From CAVRZY01 sp963725415 (lineage in GTDB: Bacteria > Acidobacteriota > Terriglobia > Bryobacterales > Bryobacteraceae), in NCBI GenBank assembly GCA_963725415.1, contig CAVRZY010000021.1:1-12979 (forward strand): DNA of 12,979 nt, written 5' to 3'. A program made the position numbers and the translations under genes. The notes beneath the pieces are model-generated. The model did not search any database. It was not told the DNA's origin and was given only the letters and a program-made list of their open reading frames with translations. Below are positions 1-6,135 of this stretch, one piece after another. Each line of letters opens with the position of its first letter. Within the stretch, counting starts at the first letter, position 1.

Positions 1-605
1 ACAGGCCGTCGGTATATTTCATGATATTCGCCTTATGAACGGCCGTAACCTTTTTTCTGTTATTCTTCAACGCATATTCAAAAGCAAATTTCACGATCCT
101 TTTAGTGCCTTCGACGGAAATAGGCTTTATGCTTATAGCGGAATCCGGCCTTATCTCTTAGCACTCAGCTTCTCCAGCATCATATCAGCTCTTCGTTCCT
201 TCAGTGCCTTTTTCAAATTCTATACCTGCGTAAAGGTCTTCCGTATTCTCTCTGACTATGACAAGGTCTATATTGTCATATCTCGATCGCACGCCTTTGT
301 ACGCTCTTGCACGGCCTCAGGCACGCATAAAGATCGAGTGTCTTTCTAAGCTCCACATTAACGCTTCTAAAACCGGTTCCTACAGGCGTAGTAATGGGCC
401 TTTAAGCGCAACCTTATTCTTCCTTATAGATTCAAGCGTGCCGGCCGGCAGCGGCGTCTTGTATTTTTCAATAGCACCTTCGCCGGCCTCCATGATCTCC
501 CATGTCTATATCAAGGCCGAGCGCGTCCACGCATCTTTTCGCAGCGTCGGCAAGTTCCGGTCCTATCCCGTCTCCGGGTATCAAGGTAATATTATACTTA
601 CTCAT
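1..605 (-). pseudogene. Isocitrate/isopropylmalate dehydrogenase family, 5' part, frameshifted
   Basis: NAD(P)-dependent beta-decarboxylating dehydrogenase (isocitrate, homoisocitrate or 3-isopropylmalate). Read from the ATG at 605-603, the minus strand gives the nucleotide-binding start ITLIPGDGIGPEL, then KGPITTPVGTGFRSVN, LRKTLDLYACLRPCKS, the substrate-loop motif VRENTEDLYAG, and KRIVKFAFEYALKN followed by KVTAVHKANIMKYTDGL at the window edge. VRENTE resembles NAD-isocitrate dehydrogenases more than LeuB, so the substrate is left open. The segments lie in different frames: at least four single-base shifts occur (near 'DIDMG', after 'ALKG', near 'CKS', and in the KRLIMMLEKL region). Conserved residues are otherwise intact, which suits sequencing indels better than decay. 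The ATG overlaps the TAA of the preceding LeuD-type gene by one base (TAATG), so the two are translationally coupled. The 3' end lies outside the window. Confidence 0.8.
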
Positions 606-1199
606 TAGAAGTTAAATCCTCCGTATTTTTTAAAATGCTCTATGACGCCGCCGTCTTCCAGCAATTTTCTTCATGACCTGCGGTATAGGTTTTATATCAA
701 ATGCCAAGTCCTTTACTGATATTCTTCAACTTCCCCTTATCTATATCGAGTTCGAGCGTATCCCCATCATCGATAAAATCTGTATCGCATTCGATGAGCA
801 ACAAGCCCTATATTGAACGCGTTCCTGTAAAATATCCTGGCAAAACTTTTTGCGGCGACAGCATGGAAACCGGCCCATTTCAGTGCTTGCGGAGCCTGCT
901 CCCTGGATGAGCCGCATCCGAAATTTTCGCCGCCAACAAGTATGTCGCCTTTTTTAACGCGGCCCGCAAATCCGGATCTATATCCTCAAATATATGTTTT
1001 GCAAGTTCTTTCGGGTCCTGGATCCTGAATTTATACCTGTCCGGAGATGACATAGTCGGTATTGATATTATCCTGCACTTTAAGTCTGCCTGGCAAAATG
1101 CTGAGTAAGAACAGGCGCCTTCACTTCTTCAGCAATCTTTTTCTTTTTTGTTTTTTTAATTTTGACTTTTGACTTTTGAGTCTTGAGTTTTTTCTTCAT
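605..1199 (-). pseudogene. leuD: 3-isopropylmalate dehydratase / aconitase-type small subunit, frameshifted
   Basis: Small subunit of a two-part hydro-lyase of the aconitase superfamily (3-isopropylmalate or homoaconitate type), expected to pair with the large subunit just upstream. The minus strand reads KVQDNINTDYVISG, YKFRIQDPKELAKHIFEDI, the hallmark GGENFGCGSSREQAPQALK, KSFARIFYRNAFNIGLL, and ends HFKKYGGFNF before TAA at 607-605. The likely start is the ATG at 1199-1197, overlapping the large-subunit stop (ATGA). That start gives an unusual lysine-rich leader of about 25 residues (MKKKLKTQKSKVK...) encoded by short tandem repeats at 1150-1195. At least four frame breaks interrupt the gene (near the QHFARQ/LKVQDN junction, after 'DLRA', around 'GLLLIE' and near 'KGLAFD'). 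The symbol is by homology class only; the true substrate is not settled. Confidence 0.8.
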
Positions 1200-1510
1200 A
1201 ACAGCCTCTTCTTATATTCTCTCGGATCAGCAATACTTCCCTTAATCGCCGATGCCGCAACTGTCGCAGGACTCGCTAAGATATATAAATGAGTTGGGAT
1301 TGCCCATCCTGCCTTTAAAATTCCTGTTTGCGGTTGATATGGCTACTTCGCCGTCCGCAAGGACACCGTTATGCGGCGCCTACGCACGGGCCGCAGCCCG
1401 GACCCACCACGGCGCAACCTGATTCTACAAATATATCTATTAAGCCCTTCTTTGAAGCCTCAAGAAATATCTCTCTCGACGCCGGAGCTATGATAAATTT
1501 TACATCACTC
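1196..1510 (-). pseudogene. leuC: 3-isopropylmalate dehydratase / aconitase-type large subunit, C-terminal part
   Basis: C-terminal fragment of the iron-sulfur large subunit of the aconitase superfamily. The minus strand reads DVKFIIAPASREIFLEASKKGLI, DIFVESGCAVVGPGCGPCVG (the cysteines of GPGCGPC are cluster ligands in this family), then NGVLADGEVAISTANRNFKGRMGNP and IYLASPATVAASAIKGSIADPREYKKRLL before TGA at 1198-1196. Two single-base insertions break it: an extra C in the codons after GPCVG and an extra A just before 'ASPATV'. Homology stops abruptly at about 1506, in mid-gene, where the base composition also changes, so the N-terminal two thirds are absent because of a junction and not because of the window edge. 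The stop overlaps the small-subunit start by four bases, as expected in an operon. Confidence 0.8.
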
Positions 1511-1591
1511 AGCAGGAACGCCTACAAGGTCCAGCTTGCGCGGGTGGCCGTTAAACGCGCCCTGCTGGAAGCGGCCGGCAGAAAGGGGTGA
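1511..1591 (+). CDS. C-terminal fragment of an unidentified protein
   Basis: Twenty-six codons and a TGA (1589-1591), starting right after the composition break at about 1506-1512. The peptide SRNAYKVQLARVAVKRALLE plus AAGRKG is basic and probably helical; I do not recognise it. It is GC-rich like the rest of the window, and its stop is 4 bases ahead of the ATG of the next gene, with that gene's ribosome binding site inside its last codons, so the two were probably one operon. The 5' part is missing at the junction. It could also be chance open frame. Confidence 0.4.
   Translation, partial: SRNAYKVQLARVAVKRALLEAAGRKG
1585..1588 (+). promoter_or_regulatory. Ribosome binding site deciding the start at 1596
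   Basis: GGGG within AAAGGGGTGA, 7 bases upstream of the ATG at 1596. No comparable site precedes the upstream candidate start at 1536. It overlaps the end of the preceding reading frame. Confidence 0.5.
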
Positions 1592-1595
1592 CCAC

Positions 1596-1808
1596 ATGCT
1601 ACCGCCGAAACTAAACGTTGTCCCCGACGATCGCTGTGAAAACTTGCGCTGGAAGGGCCTGTTCGTCGAAGCCGAACACGACCCCAACATCCCGCAGAGC
1701 GATCCCGCTTACTGGTGCTTGACCACCCAGATCTGCCTGGGGCCCGACGGCAAAGTGGTGGACCACTACGAGTGCAACCCGTCCCGCAAGTGCTATAAGG
1801 CCCTGTAG
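1596..1808 (+). CDS. Small hypothetical protein, 70 aa, with five cysteines
   Basis: A 70-residue protein I do not recognise. The ATG at 1596 is chosen over an in-frame upstream start at 1536 because AAAGGGG at 1582-1588 lies 7 bases ahead of it. It begins MLPPKLNVVPDDRCENLRWK and ends NPSRKCYKAL. Cysteines fall in DDRCEN, YWCLTTQICLG, YECNPS and RKCYKAL, and several aromatic residues surround them, so a small metal- or disulfide-stabilised fold is possible. There is no signal peptide or membrane segment. It follows directly on the partial gene ending at 1591. Its stop is 8 bases before the inverted-repeat end of the RAYT unit, so the mobile unit inserted just behind it without damaging it. 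Confidence 0.65.
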   Translation: MLPPKLNVVPDDRCENLRWKGLFVEAEHDPNIPQSDPAYWCLTTQICLGPDGKVVDHYECNPSRKCYKAL

Positions 1809-1816
1809 GAAGCTTT

Positions 1817-1900
1817 CCGCTAGCGGCTAGCAGCTCCTGGAGTTTCTACATTCCCGGATGGCCCTGGGGACAGGTGGTGGGGCAGGTCCCCGACCTGCCC
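1817..1900 (+). repeat. Left 84-nt inverted repeat with REP-like hairpin
   Basis: Pairs with 2493-2576 in inverse orientation with three mismatches. It contains CCGCTAGCGGCTAGC at the outer edge and, at the inner end, GTGG (1877-1880) followed by a 9-bp stem 1880-1888 / 1892-1900 with loop CCC. A conserved GTGG or GTAG tetranucleotide 5' of a hairpin is the known signature of REPs linked to RAYTs. The repeat also encodes the last residues of the transposase. Confidence 0.85.
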
Positions 1901-2455
1901 GTGCTGGTACATTGGTGATGCGCTCGACCACGGCCATTGTTCGGCTCGTTCCACCAGGCCGGCTTGGACCGGATTCCATTCAATATAGTGGACAATCCGG
2001 TCCAATTCCTTGGCGCTGCGCACCCAGTGATCACAGGACTCGTCCTGCCAGAACGGCAACCCTGTCCTTCCCAAGAGCCTATTGGCCTGCCGGGCACTGG
2101 TGTTCTTCACTGCTCTGGTCACTTCCCGCAGCGGCTTCGAGGCTTGAAGCAGAACGTGCACATGGTTGGCCATCACCACCCAGGCCAAGAGCTCGTACAA
2201 TCCCCATTGTCTGGCGCCGGTGAGCAGGGTGTCCACGACACAGTGGGCGACGCGGGCATCTTTCAGCCAGGTTGGGCCAGCCGCGGCTCGATCCATTTCC
2301 CGGTCCAGAGCTAAGAACCGTTTGCCTTCTGTCGCTGCGGCATCGCCAGTGAGCAGGTCAATCTTACGGGGCAAGGAGCCATGCAGTCTCCAGGTCAGGA
2401 ACACGGCAACTCCCCGTGGATGCCAATGGGGCAATCTGCGCCGATAAAAGCCCAT
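1820..2455 (-). CDS. REP-associated tyrosine transposase (RAYT), Y1/HUH family
   Basis: A 211-residue RAYT, the IS200-like Y1 transposase branch that nicks and moves single-stranded REP/REPIN hairpins. The start MGFYRRRLPHW is the usual N-terminus of the family, so the ATG at 2455 is preferred to a GTG at 2491 lying beside the right repeat. Visible motifs: metal-binding HVH in AWVVMANHVHVLLQ (H98, H100), the helix around residues 120-135, FWQDESCDHWVR (135-146), and YIEWNPVQAGLV with WPWSSAS near residues 157-180. In most relatives a tyrosine stands in the FWQ...DH segment and acts as nucleophile. Here that stretch has none and Cys141 sits where ESYDH would have Tyr, so activity is doubtful. 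From about residue 187 the protein is encoded by the left inverted repeat, and the TAG stop lies in CCGCTAGCGG. No good ribosome binding site is seen. Confidence 0.85.
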   Translation of the reverse strand: MGFYRRRLPHWHPRGVAVFLTWRLHGSLPRKIDLLTGDAAATEGKRFLALDREMDRAAAGPTWLKDARVAHCVVDTLLTGARQWGLYELLAWVVMANHVHVLLQASKPLREVTRAVKNTSARQANRLLGRTGLPFWQDESCDHWVRSAKELDRIVHYIEWNPVQAGLVERAEQWPWSSASPMYQHGQVGDLPHHLSPGPSGNVETPGAASR

Positions 2456-2492
2456 GACCAGACAGTGGCGCGCAGCTCCAGAAATTCTCACT

Positions 2493-2576
2493 GGGCAGGT
2501 CGGGGACCTGCCCCACCACCTGTCCCCAGGGCCATCCGGGAATGTGGAAACTCCGGGAGCAGCTAGCCGCTAGCGG
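2493..2576 (-). repeat. Right 84-nt inverted repeat with REP-like hairpin
   Basis: Inverse copy of 1817-1900. Hairpin 2493-2501 / 2505-2513 with loop GGG; the GTGG head is read on the minus strand at 2516-2513. It ends 7 bases beyond the stop codon of the isomerase-like gene at 2584-2586, which it leaves intact. Confidence 0.85.
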
Positions 2577-2583
2577 CTTCCTC

Positions 2584-3432
2584 TTACCCCAGCGCCTTCC
2601 GGCAATACTCGTAGCTCTTGCGCACTTCCTCGACCGTATCCGCCCCCTTGTACTCATACTCGATCACGGCCGGGATCTTCCACTTCCGGGTCCGAAGTAG
2701 CTGAAGACATTCGCGGATGGGCGTGTCCCCTTGCCCGAACGGAAGATTGGCCCCCTGGTTCTTCTTGCGGTCCTTCAGGTGAATGGTGACGATGCGGCCG
2801 TGGTGCTTCTCGATGTACTCCACGGGATCAAAGCCCGCCGCCACGAAGTGGCCGATGTCCAGGTTCACCCCAATGTAGTTCGACTCGCCCCGCATGGCCT
2901 CCTCGAAGTCCTCCGGCCGCGCGAACTCGTTCGGCTTGATGTTGGAGTGGTTGTGCATCCCCACCATCATCTTGGCTTTCACCGCAAACGGATTCACCCG
3001 CTTGGCCGTGCTTACGTTCGAAGACGCCGTGAGGCACTTCACCCCCAGCGCCTTGCCCATCTCGAAGCCCCGCGCCATCTCCTCGTCGCTGAAATCGTCG
3101 CGGAAGCTGTAATTGTAAGCGTACAGCTTGATGCCCGCCTTCTTGAACTTCTCGCGCACCTTCTTGAATTCGTCCAGTGAAACCGACGTCCGCCACTTCC
3201 GCAACTCCTCCGCCTTCATCTTCCCCGGCTCGACGTGCCCCTGCCACAGCTCGCAGCAGCTCAGCCCGATGTCTACCATCGCCTTGATCGCCTCATCCAG
3301 CGACCGGTCTCGAAAGCTGTAGCTCTGCGCCCCCAGCGTCACGCCACGGACCACCGAGTTCGGCTTCGCCAGCAGCCGCACCGCCGGCGCCGCCGCCAAT
3401 GCAAGTCTCGCCAAATCGCGTCTTGAATACAT
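2584..3432 (-). CDS. Exported sugar phosphate isomerase/epimerase-like TIM-barrel protein
   Basis: A 282-residue member of the xylose isomerase-like TIM-barrel (AP endonuclease 2) superfamily, a metal-dependent fold used for sugar isomerisation or epimerisation; the exact substrate cannot be read from sequence. The start at 3432 follows GGAGG with a 6-base gap; the frame is open further upstream but that stretch is the divergent intergenic region. The N-terminus MYSRRDLARLALAAAPAV is a twin-arginine-type signal, so the protein probably acts in the periplasm. Candidate metal and active-site residues are in MHNHS (160-162), NLDIGH (D192, H195), IHLKDR (H218, D221) and VIEYEY (E258, E260). It is transcribed divergently from the alpha-glucuronidase, with 171 bp between the starts, which suggests shared control and a role in processing sugars from the same polysaccharide. 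Its 3' end abuts the RAYT unit. Confidence 0.85.
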   Translation of the reverse strand: MYSRRDLARLALAAAPAVRLLAKPNSVVRGVTLGAQSYSFRDRSLDEAIKAMVDIGLSCCELWQGHVEPGKMKAEELRKWRTSVSLDEFKKVREKFKKAGIKLYAYNYSFRDDFSDEEMARGFEMGKALGVKCLTASSNVSTAKRVNPFAVKAKMMVGMHNHSNIKPNEFARPEDFEEAMRGESNYIGVNLDIGHFVAAGFDPVEYIEKHHGRIVTIHLKDRKKNQGANLPFGQGDTPIRECLQLLRTRKWKIPAVIEYEYKGADTVEEVRKSYEYCRKALG

Positions 3433-3438
3433 GCCAGT

Positions 3439-3443
3439 CCTCC
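3439..3443 (-). promoter_or_regulatory. Ribosome binding site of the isomerase-like gene
   Basis: GGAGG on the minus strand, 6 bases before the ATG at 3432. It fixes the start against a much longer open frame reaching back to 3738 inside the neighbouring gene. Confidence 0.7.
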
Positions 3444-3556
3444 AGGAAACCTGCCATGATACCATCAACCTCAGGTCTCCGCCTCCGGCATACGCTCTCA
3501 ACCCCCAGTTTTGCCTCTTGCCTTTTAACTTGGCGGCGCAGCCGCGCTGTGGCCCG

Positions 3557-3568
3557 AATGATATCATT
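3557..3568. promoter_or_regulatory. 12-bp perfect palindrome in the divergent promoter region
   Basis: AATGATATCATT is a perfect palindrome in the 171-bp gap between the divergent isomerase-like and alpha-glucuronidase genes, 36 bases before the latter's ATG. A related sequence with TGAT/ATCA symmetry lies near 3453-3465. The position suits an operator for a dimeric regulator, but no regulator gene intact enough to assign is in the window and no clear -35/-10 pair was found in this gap. Confidence 0.3.
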
Positions 3569-3603
3569 GGTCTGAGCATACTGTTGCAGGGTCGAACTAA
3601 CTC

Positions 3604-6135
3604 ATGAACACCACCCACATCCCCGCCACATGCACACTGCTCCTGGCAGCTCTTTCGGCCTCGGTTGCCCTGCGCGCCGAGACCGGATACGACGCTTGGC
3701 TCGGCTACGCCGCAATCGGTGATCCCGCCATTCGGCAACGCTACGCCGCCCTGCCCGCCGTGGTGGTCGCCTGCGGCAACTCCCCCGTCATCGGGGCGGC
3801 GCAGGAGGAACTGATCCGCGGCCTGCGCGGCATGCTGGGCAGAACGCTGCGAGTCGAGGCACAGCTTCCGCGCGAGAGCGCGATCGTGCTGGGCACGTTC
3901 GCCGCCATCAAGAAGGCCGCGCCGGCCATCAACGTCGCAGCCGATCTCCCCGACGACGGCTACTGGCTCAAGACGACCACCCTGAATGGCCTCCAGTATC
4001 TCCTCATCACCGCGCCCAACGATCGCGGCGTGCTCTACGGCGTGTTCGCCGTCTTGCGGAGGATCGGCCTGCGCGAGCCGGTCTCGCCACTCGACGAAAA
4101 GCAGCTTCCTTACGCGCCCGTCCGCTGGGTCAACGAATGGAACAACCTGGACGGAACCATCGAACGTGGTTACGGGGGACCGTCCATCTTTTTCGAGAAG
4201 GATAACGTTCGCAGTGATCTGAGCCGCGTCCGCGACTATGCCCGTCTGCTGGCCTCGCTAGGCATCAACGGCTGCGCGGTCAACAACGTCAACGCCAATC
4301 CCCGCGTCATCACGCCGGAGTTCCTCCCGCAACTGGCCCGCCTCGCCGAGGTGTTCCGCCCCTGGGGCGTCAAGATCGCCGTGGCCATCGACTTCAGCAG
4401 CCCCAAGAGAATCGGCGGCCTGGATACGTTCGACCCCCTGGACCCGCGCGTCGCCGACTGGTGGCGCAACAAGGCCGCCGAGATCTACCAGGCTGTTCCC
4501 GACCTGGCAGGCTTCGTGCTCAAGGCGGACTCCGAAGGCCGCCTGGGCCCCTCCGCCTATGGCCGAACCCACGCCGACGCGGCCAACGTCATCGCCCGCG
4601 CGCTCAAGCCTTATGGCGGCCTGATCTTCTACCGCGGCTTCGTCTACGACCACCGCATGGATTGGCGCAATCTCAAGAACGACCGCGCCCGGGCCGCCTG
4701 CGACAACTTCATCAAGCTGGACGGGCAGTTCGAGGACAACGCCGTCATCCAGATCAAGCATGGGCCGATCGATTTCCAGGTGCGCGAGCCGGCCTCCCCG
4801 CTGTTTGGCGCCTTGGAGAGGACCAATCAGGCGGTCGAGCTGCAAATTACCCAGGAGTATTTCGGCCAGGCGCGGCATCTGGTGTTCCTGGTCCCGATGT
4901 GGAAAGAGGTGCTCGACTTTGACCTGCACGCCACCGGCGCGGGGACTCCGGTGAAGGCGCTCGTCAGCGGGAGAGTATTCCGCCGGCCGCTTGGTGGCTT
5001 CGTCGGGGTCTCCAACGTGGGACGCGACAGCAACTGGACGGGGCATCATCTCTCCCAGGCGAACCTCTACGGCTTCGGCCGGCTGGCCTGGAATCCCGAC
5101 CTGAGCGCTCGTCAGATCGCCGATGAGTGGACCCGCCTCACCTTCGGCCACGACCCGCGCGTCGTCGAGACCATTGTCCAGATGCAGCTCAGCTCCTGGC
5201 GCACCTACGAGAACTACACTGGGCCGCTGGGCGCGCAGACGCTCACCGATATCACCGGCAATCACTACGGTCCCGCGGTGGAGGCCTCCGAACGCAACGG
5301 CTGGGGCCAGTGGCACCGCGCCGACAAGAAGGGCATTGGCATGGACCGCACGGTTGCCACCGGGACCGGCTTCATCGGCCAGTACCGGCCGCCAGTGGCG
5401 AAGGTGTACGAGTCGCTGGAGACGTGTCCCGACGAGCTGCTTCTGTGGATGCATCACGTCCCGTACACGCGCGTGCTGCACTCGGGGAAAACGGTGATCC
5501 AGCACATCTACGACTCTCACTACCAGGGTGCGGAGGCCGCGGAAGACTACGTGCGGCAATGGGACTCGCTCCAGGGGCGCATCGATGAACAGCGCTACCG
5601 GGAAGTGCTGGCGCGCCTCCAGTACCAGGCCGGTCACGCCCAGGTCTGGCGCGATGCCGTCTGCAACTGGTTCCTGCGCACGTCCGGCATCGCCGACGCG
5701 AAAGGCCGCGCGGGACATTTTCCCAACCGCGTGGAAGCCGAGGCGATGAAGCTGGAGGGCTATCAGGTAGTGGACGTCAAGCCCTGGGAGGCGGCCTTCG
5801 GCAGCCAGGCCGTTCAATGCGCCAGCCCCAGCCGGCAGTGCTCCGCCAGCTTCCGCCACCAGGGCCAGCCAGGCTGGTACGACCTGAGCGTTCAATACTT
5901 TGACCAAAACAACGGCGTGTCACGTTTCAAGCTGTTTGTCGCCGGCCAGCTCGTCGATGAGTGGGTGGCCGATGACAGCGTGCCCACCCACAAGATCGAC
6001 GCTCATTCCTCGACCCGGCGCAGCATCGCCGGCCTGGCGCTGCGTCGCGGAGACGAAATTCGGATCGAGGGGCAGGCCCAGGGCGACGAGAACGCGGCCC
6101 TGGATTACCTGGAGTTACATCCTTCCCGGGACTGA
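3604..6135 (+). CDS. aguA: Secreted alpha-glucuronidase, GH67, with extra C-terminal beta domain
   Basis: An 843-residue family GH67 alpha-glucuronidase, which removes (4-O-methyl-)glucuronic acid from the non-reducing end of xylo-oligosaccharides. A signal peptide (1 to about 25, cut after ALRA) sends it to the periplasm or outside. The N-terminal domain starts ETGYDAWLGY. The catalytic barrel shows WVNEWNNLDGTIERGYGG (175-192), GINGCAVNNVNA (220-231), KADSEG (307-312), FVYDHRMDWR (346-355), and DNFIKLDGQ to DFQVREP (367-396). D367 and E395 have the same 28-residue spacing as the paired carboxylates D365/E393 of the Cellvibrio enzyme; the acid could be E293 or E311 and I cannot decide. Typical family members end near 680-730. 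Here residues about 705-840 (VEAEAMKLEGY to LDYLELHP) form an additional beta-rich, CBM-like domain. The ATG at 3604 has a poor ribosome binding site but the signal peptide supports it. Confidence 0.92.
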   Translation: MNTTHIPATCTLLLAALSASVALRAETGYDAWLGYAAIGDPAIRQRYAALPAVVVACGNSPVIGAAQEELIRGLRGMLGRTLRVEAQLPRESAIVLGTFAAIKKAAPAINVAADLPDDGYWLKTTTLNGLQYLLITAPNDRGVLYGVFAVLRRIGLREPVSPLDEKQLPYAPVRWVNEWNNLDGTIERGYGGPSIFFEKDNVRSDLSRVRDYARLLASLGINGCAVNNVNANPRVITPEFLPQLARLAEVFRPWGVKIAVAIDFSSPKRIGGLDTFDPLDPRVADWWRNKAAEIYQAVPDLAGFVLKADSEGRLGPSAYGRTHADAANVIARALKPYGGLIFYRGFVYDHRMDWRNLKNDRARAACDNFIKLDGQFEDNAVIQIKHGPIDFQVREPASPLFGALERTNQAVELQITQEYFGQARHLVFLVPMWKEVLDFDLHATGAGTPVKALVSGRVFRRPLGGFVGVSNVGRDSNWTGHHLSQANLYGFGRLAWNPDLSARQIADEWTRLTFGHDPRVVETIVQMQLSSWRTYENYTGPLGAQTLTDITGNHYGPAVEASERNGWGQWHRADKKGIGMDRTVATGTGFIGQYRPPVAKVYESLETCPDELLLWMHHVPYTRVLHSGKTVIQHIYDSHYQGAEAAEDYVRQWDSLQGRIDEQRYREVLARLQYQAGHAQVWRDAVCNWFLRTSGIADAKGRAGHFPNRVEAEAMKLEGYQVVDVKPWEAAFGSQAVQCASPSRQCSASFRHQGQPGWYDLSVQYFDQNNGVSRFKLFVAGQLVDEWVADDSVPTHKIDAHSSTRRSIAGLALRRGDEIRIEGQAQGDENAALDYLELHPSRD

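Larger units (their letters stand above)
1817..2576. mobile_element. RAYT transposase unit bounded by 84-nt inverted repeats
   Basis: A 760-bp unit: a RAYT gene on the minus strand between two 84-nt inverted repeats (1817-1900 and 2493-2576) that match at 81 of 84 positions. Each repeat has an outer palindromic edge (CCGCTAGCGG) and an inner hairpin (GGGCAGGTC / GACCTGCCC, 3-nt loop) headed by GTGG. The unit fills the gap between the stop codon of the small hypothetical gene (1808) and that of the convergent isomerase gene (2584). This is the known arrangement of REP-associated tyrosine transposases flanked by REP sequences. The flanks show an imperfect AGGAAG / CTTCCT symmetry and no clear target-site duplication. 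Confidence 0.75.

Noticed and set aside
35..910. Plus-strand open frames of 69-116 codons in the first kilobase
   Set aside because: The minus strand here encodes recognisable LeuD and dehydrogenase motifs; the plus-strand translations show none.
1817..2576. CRISPR array or tRNA/rRNA genes
   Set aside because: The repeats are two inverse copies, not direct repeats with spacers, and no tRNA- or rRNA-like sequence was recognised anywhere in the window.
3433..3738. Extended N-terminus of the isomerase-like protein reaching into the glucuronidase gene
   Set aside because: A GGAGG site 6 bases before the ATG at 3432 and a Tat-type signal directly after it fix the start.
4258..5907. A 549-codon open frame antisense to the alpha-glucuronidase gene
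   Set aside because: It is the complement of a well-supported GC-rich gene, its translation is low-complexity (Val, Leu, Ala, Gly, Asp-rich) with no recognisable motif, and no ribosome binding site is seen.
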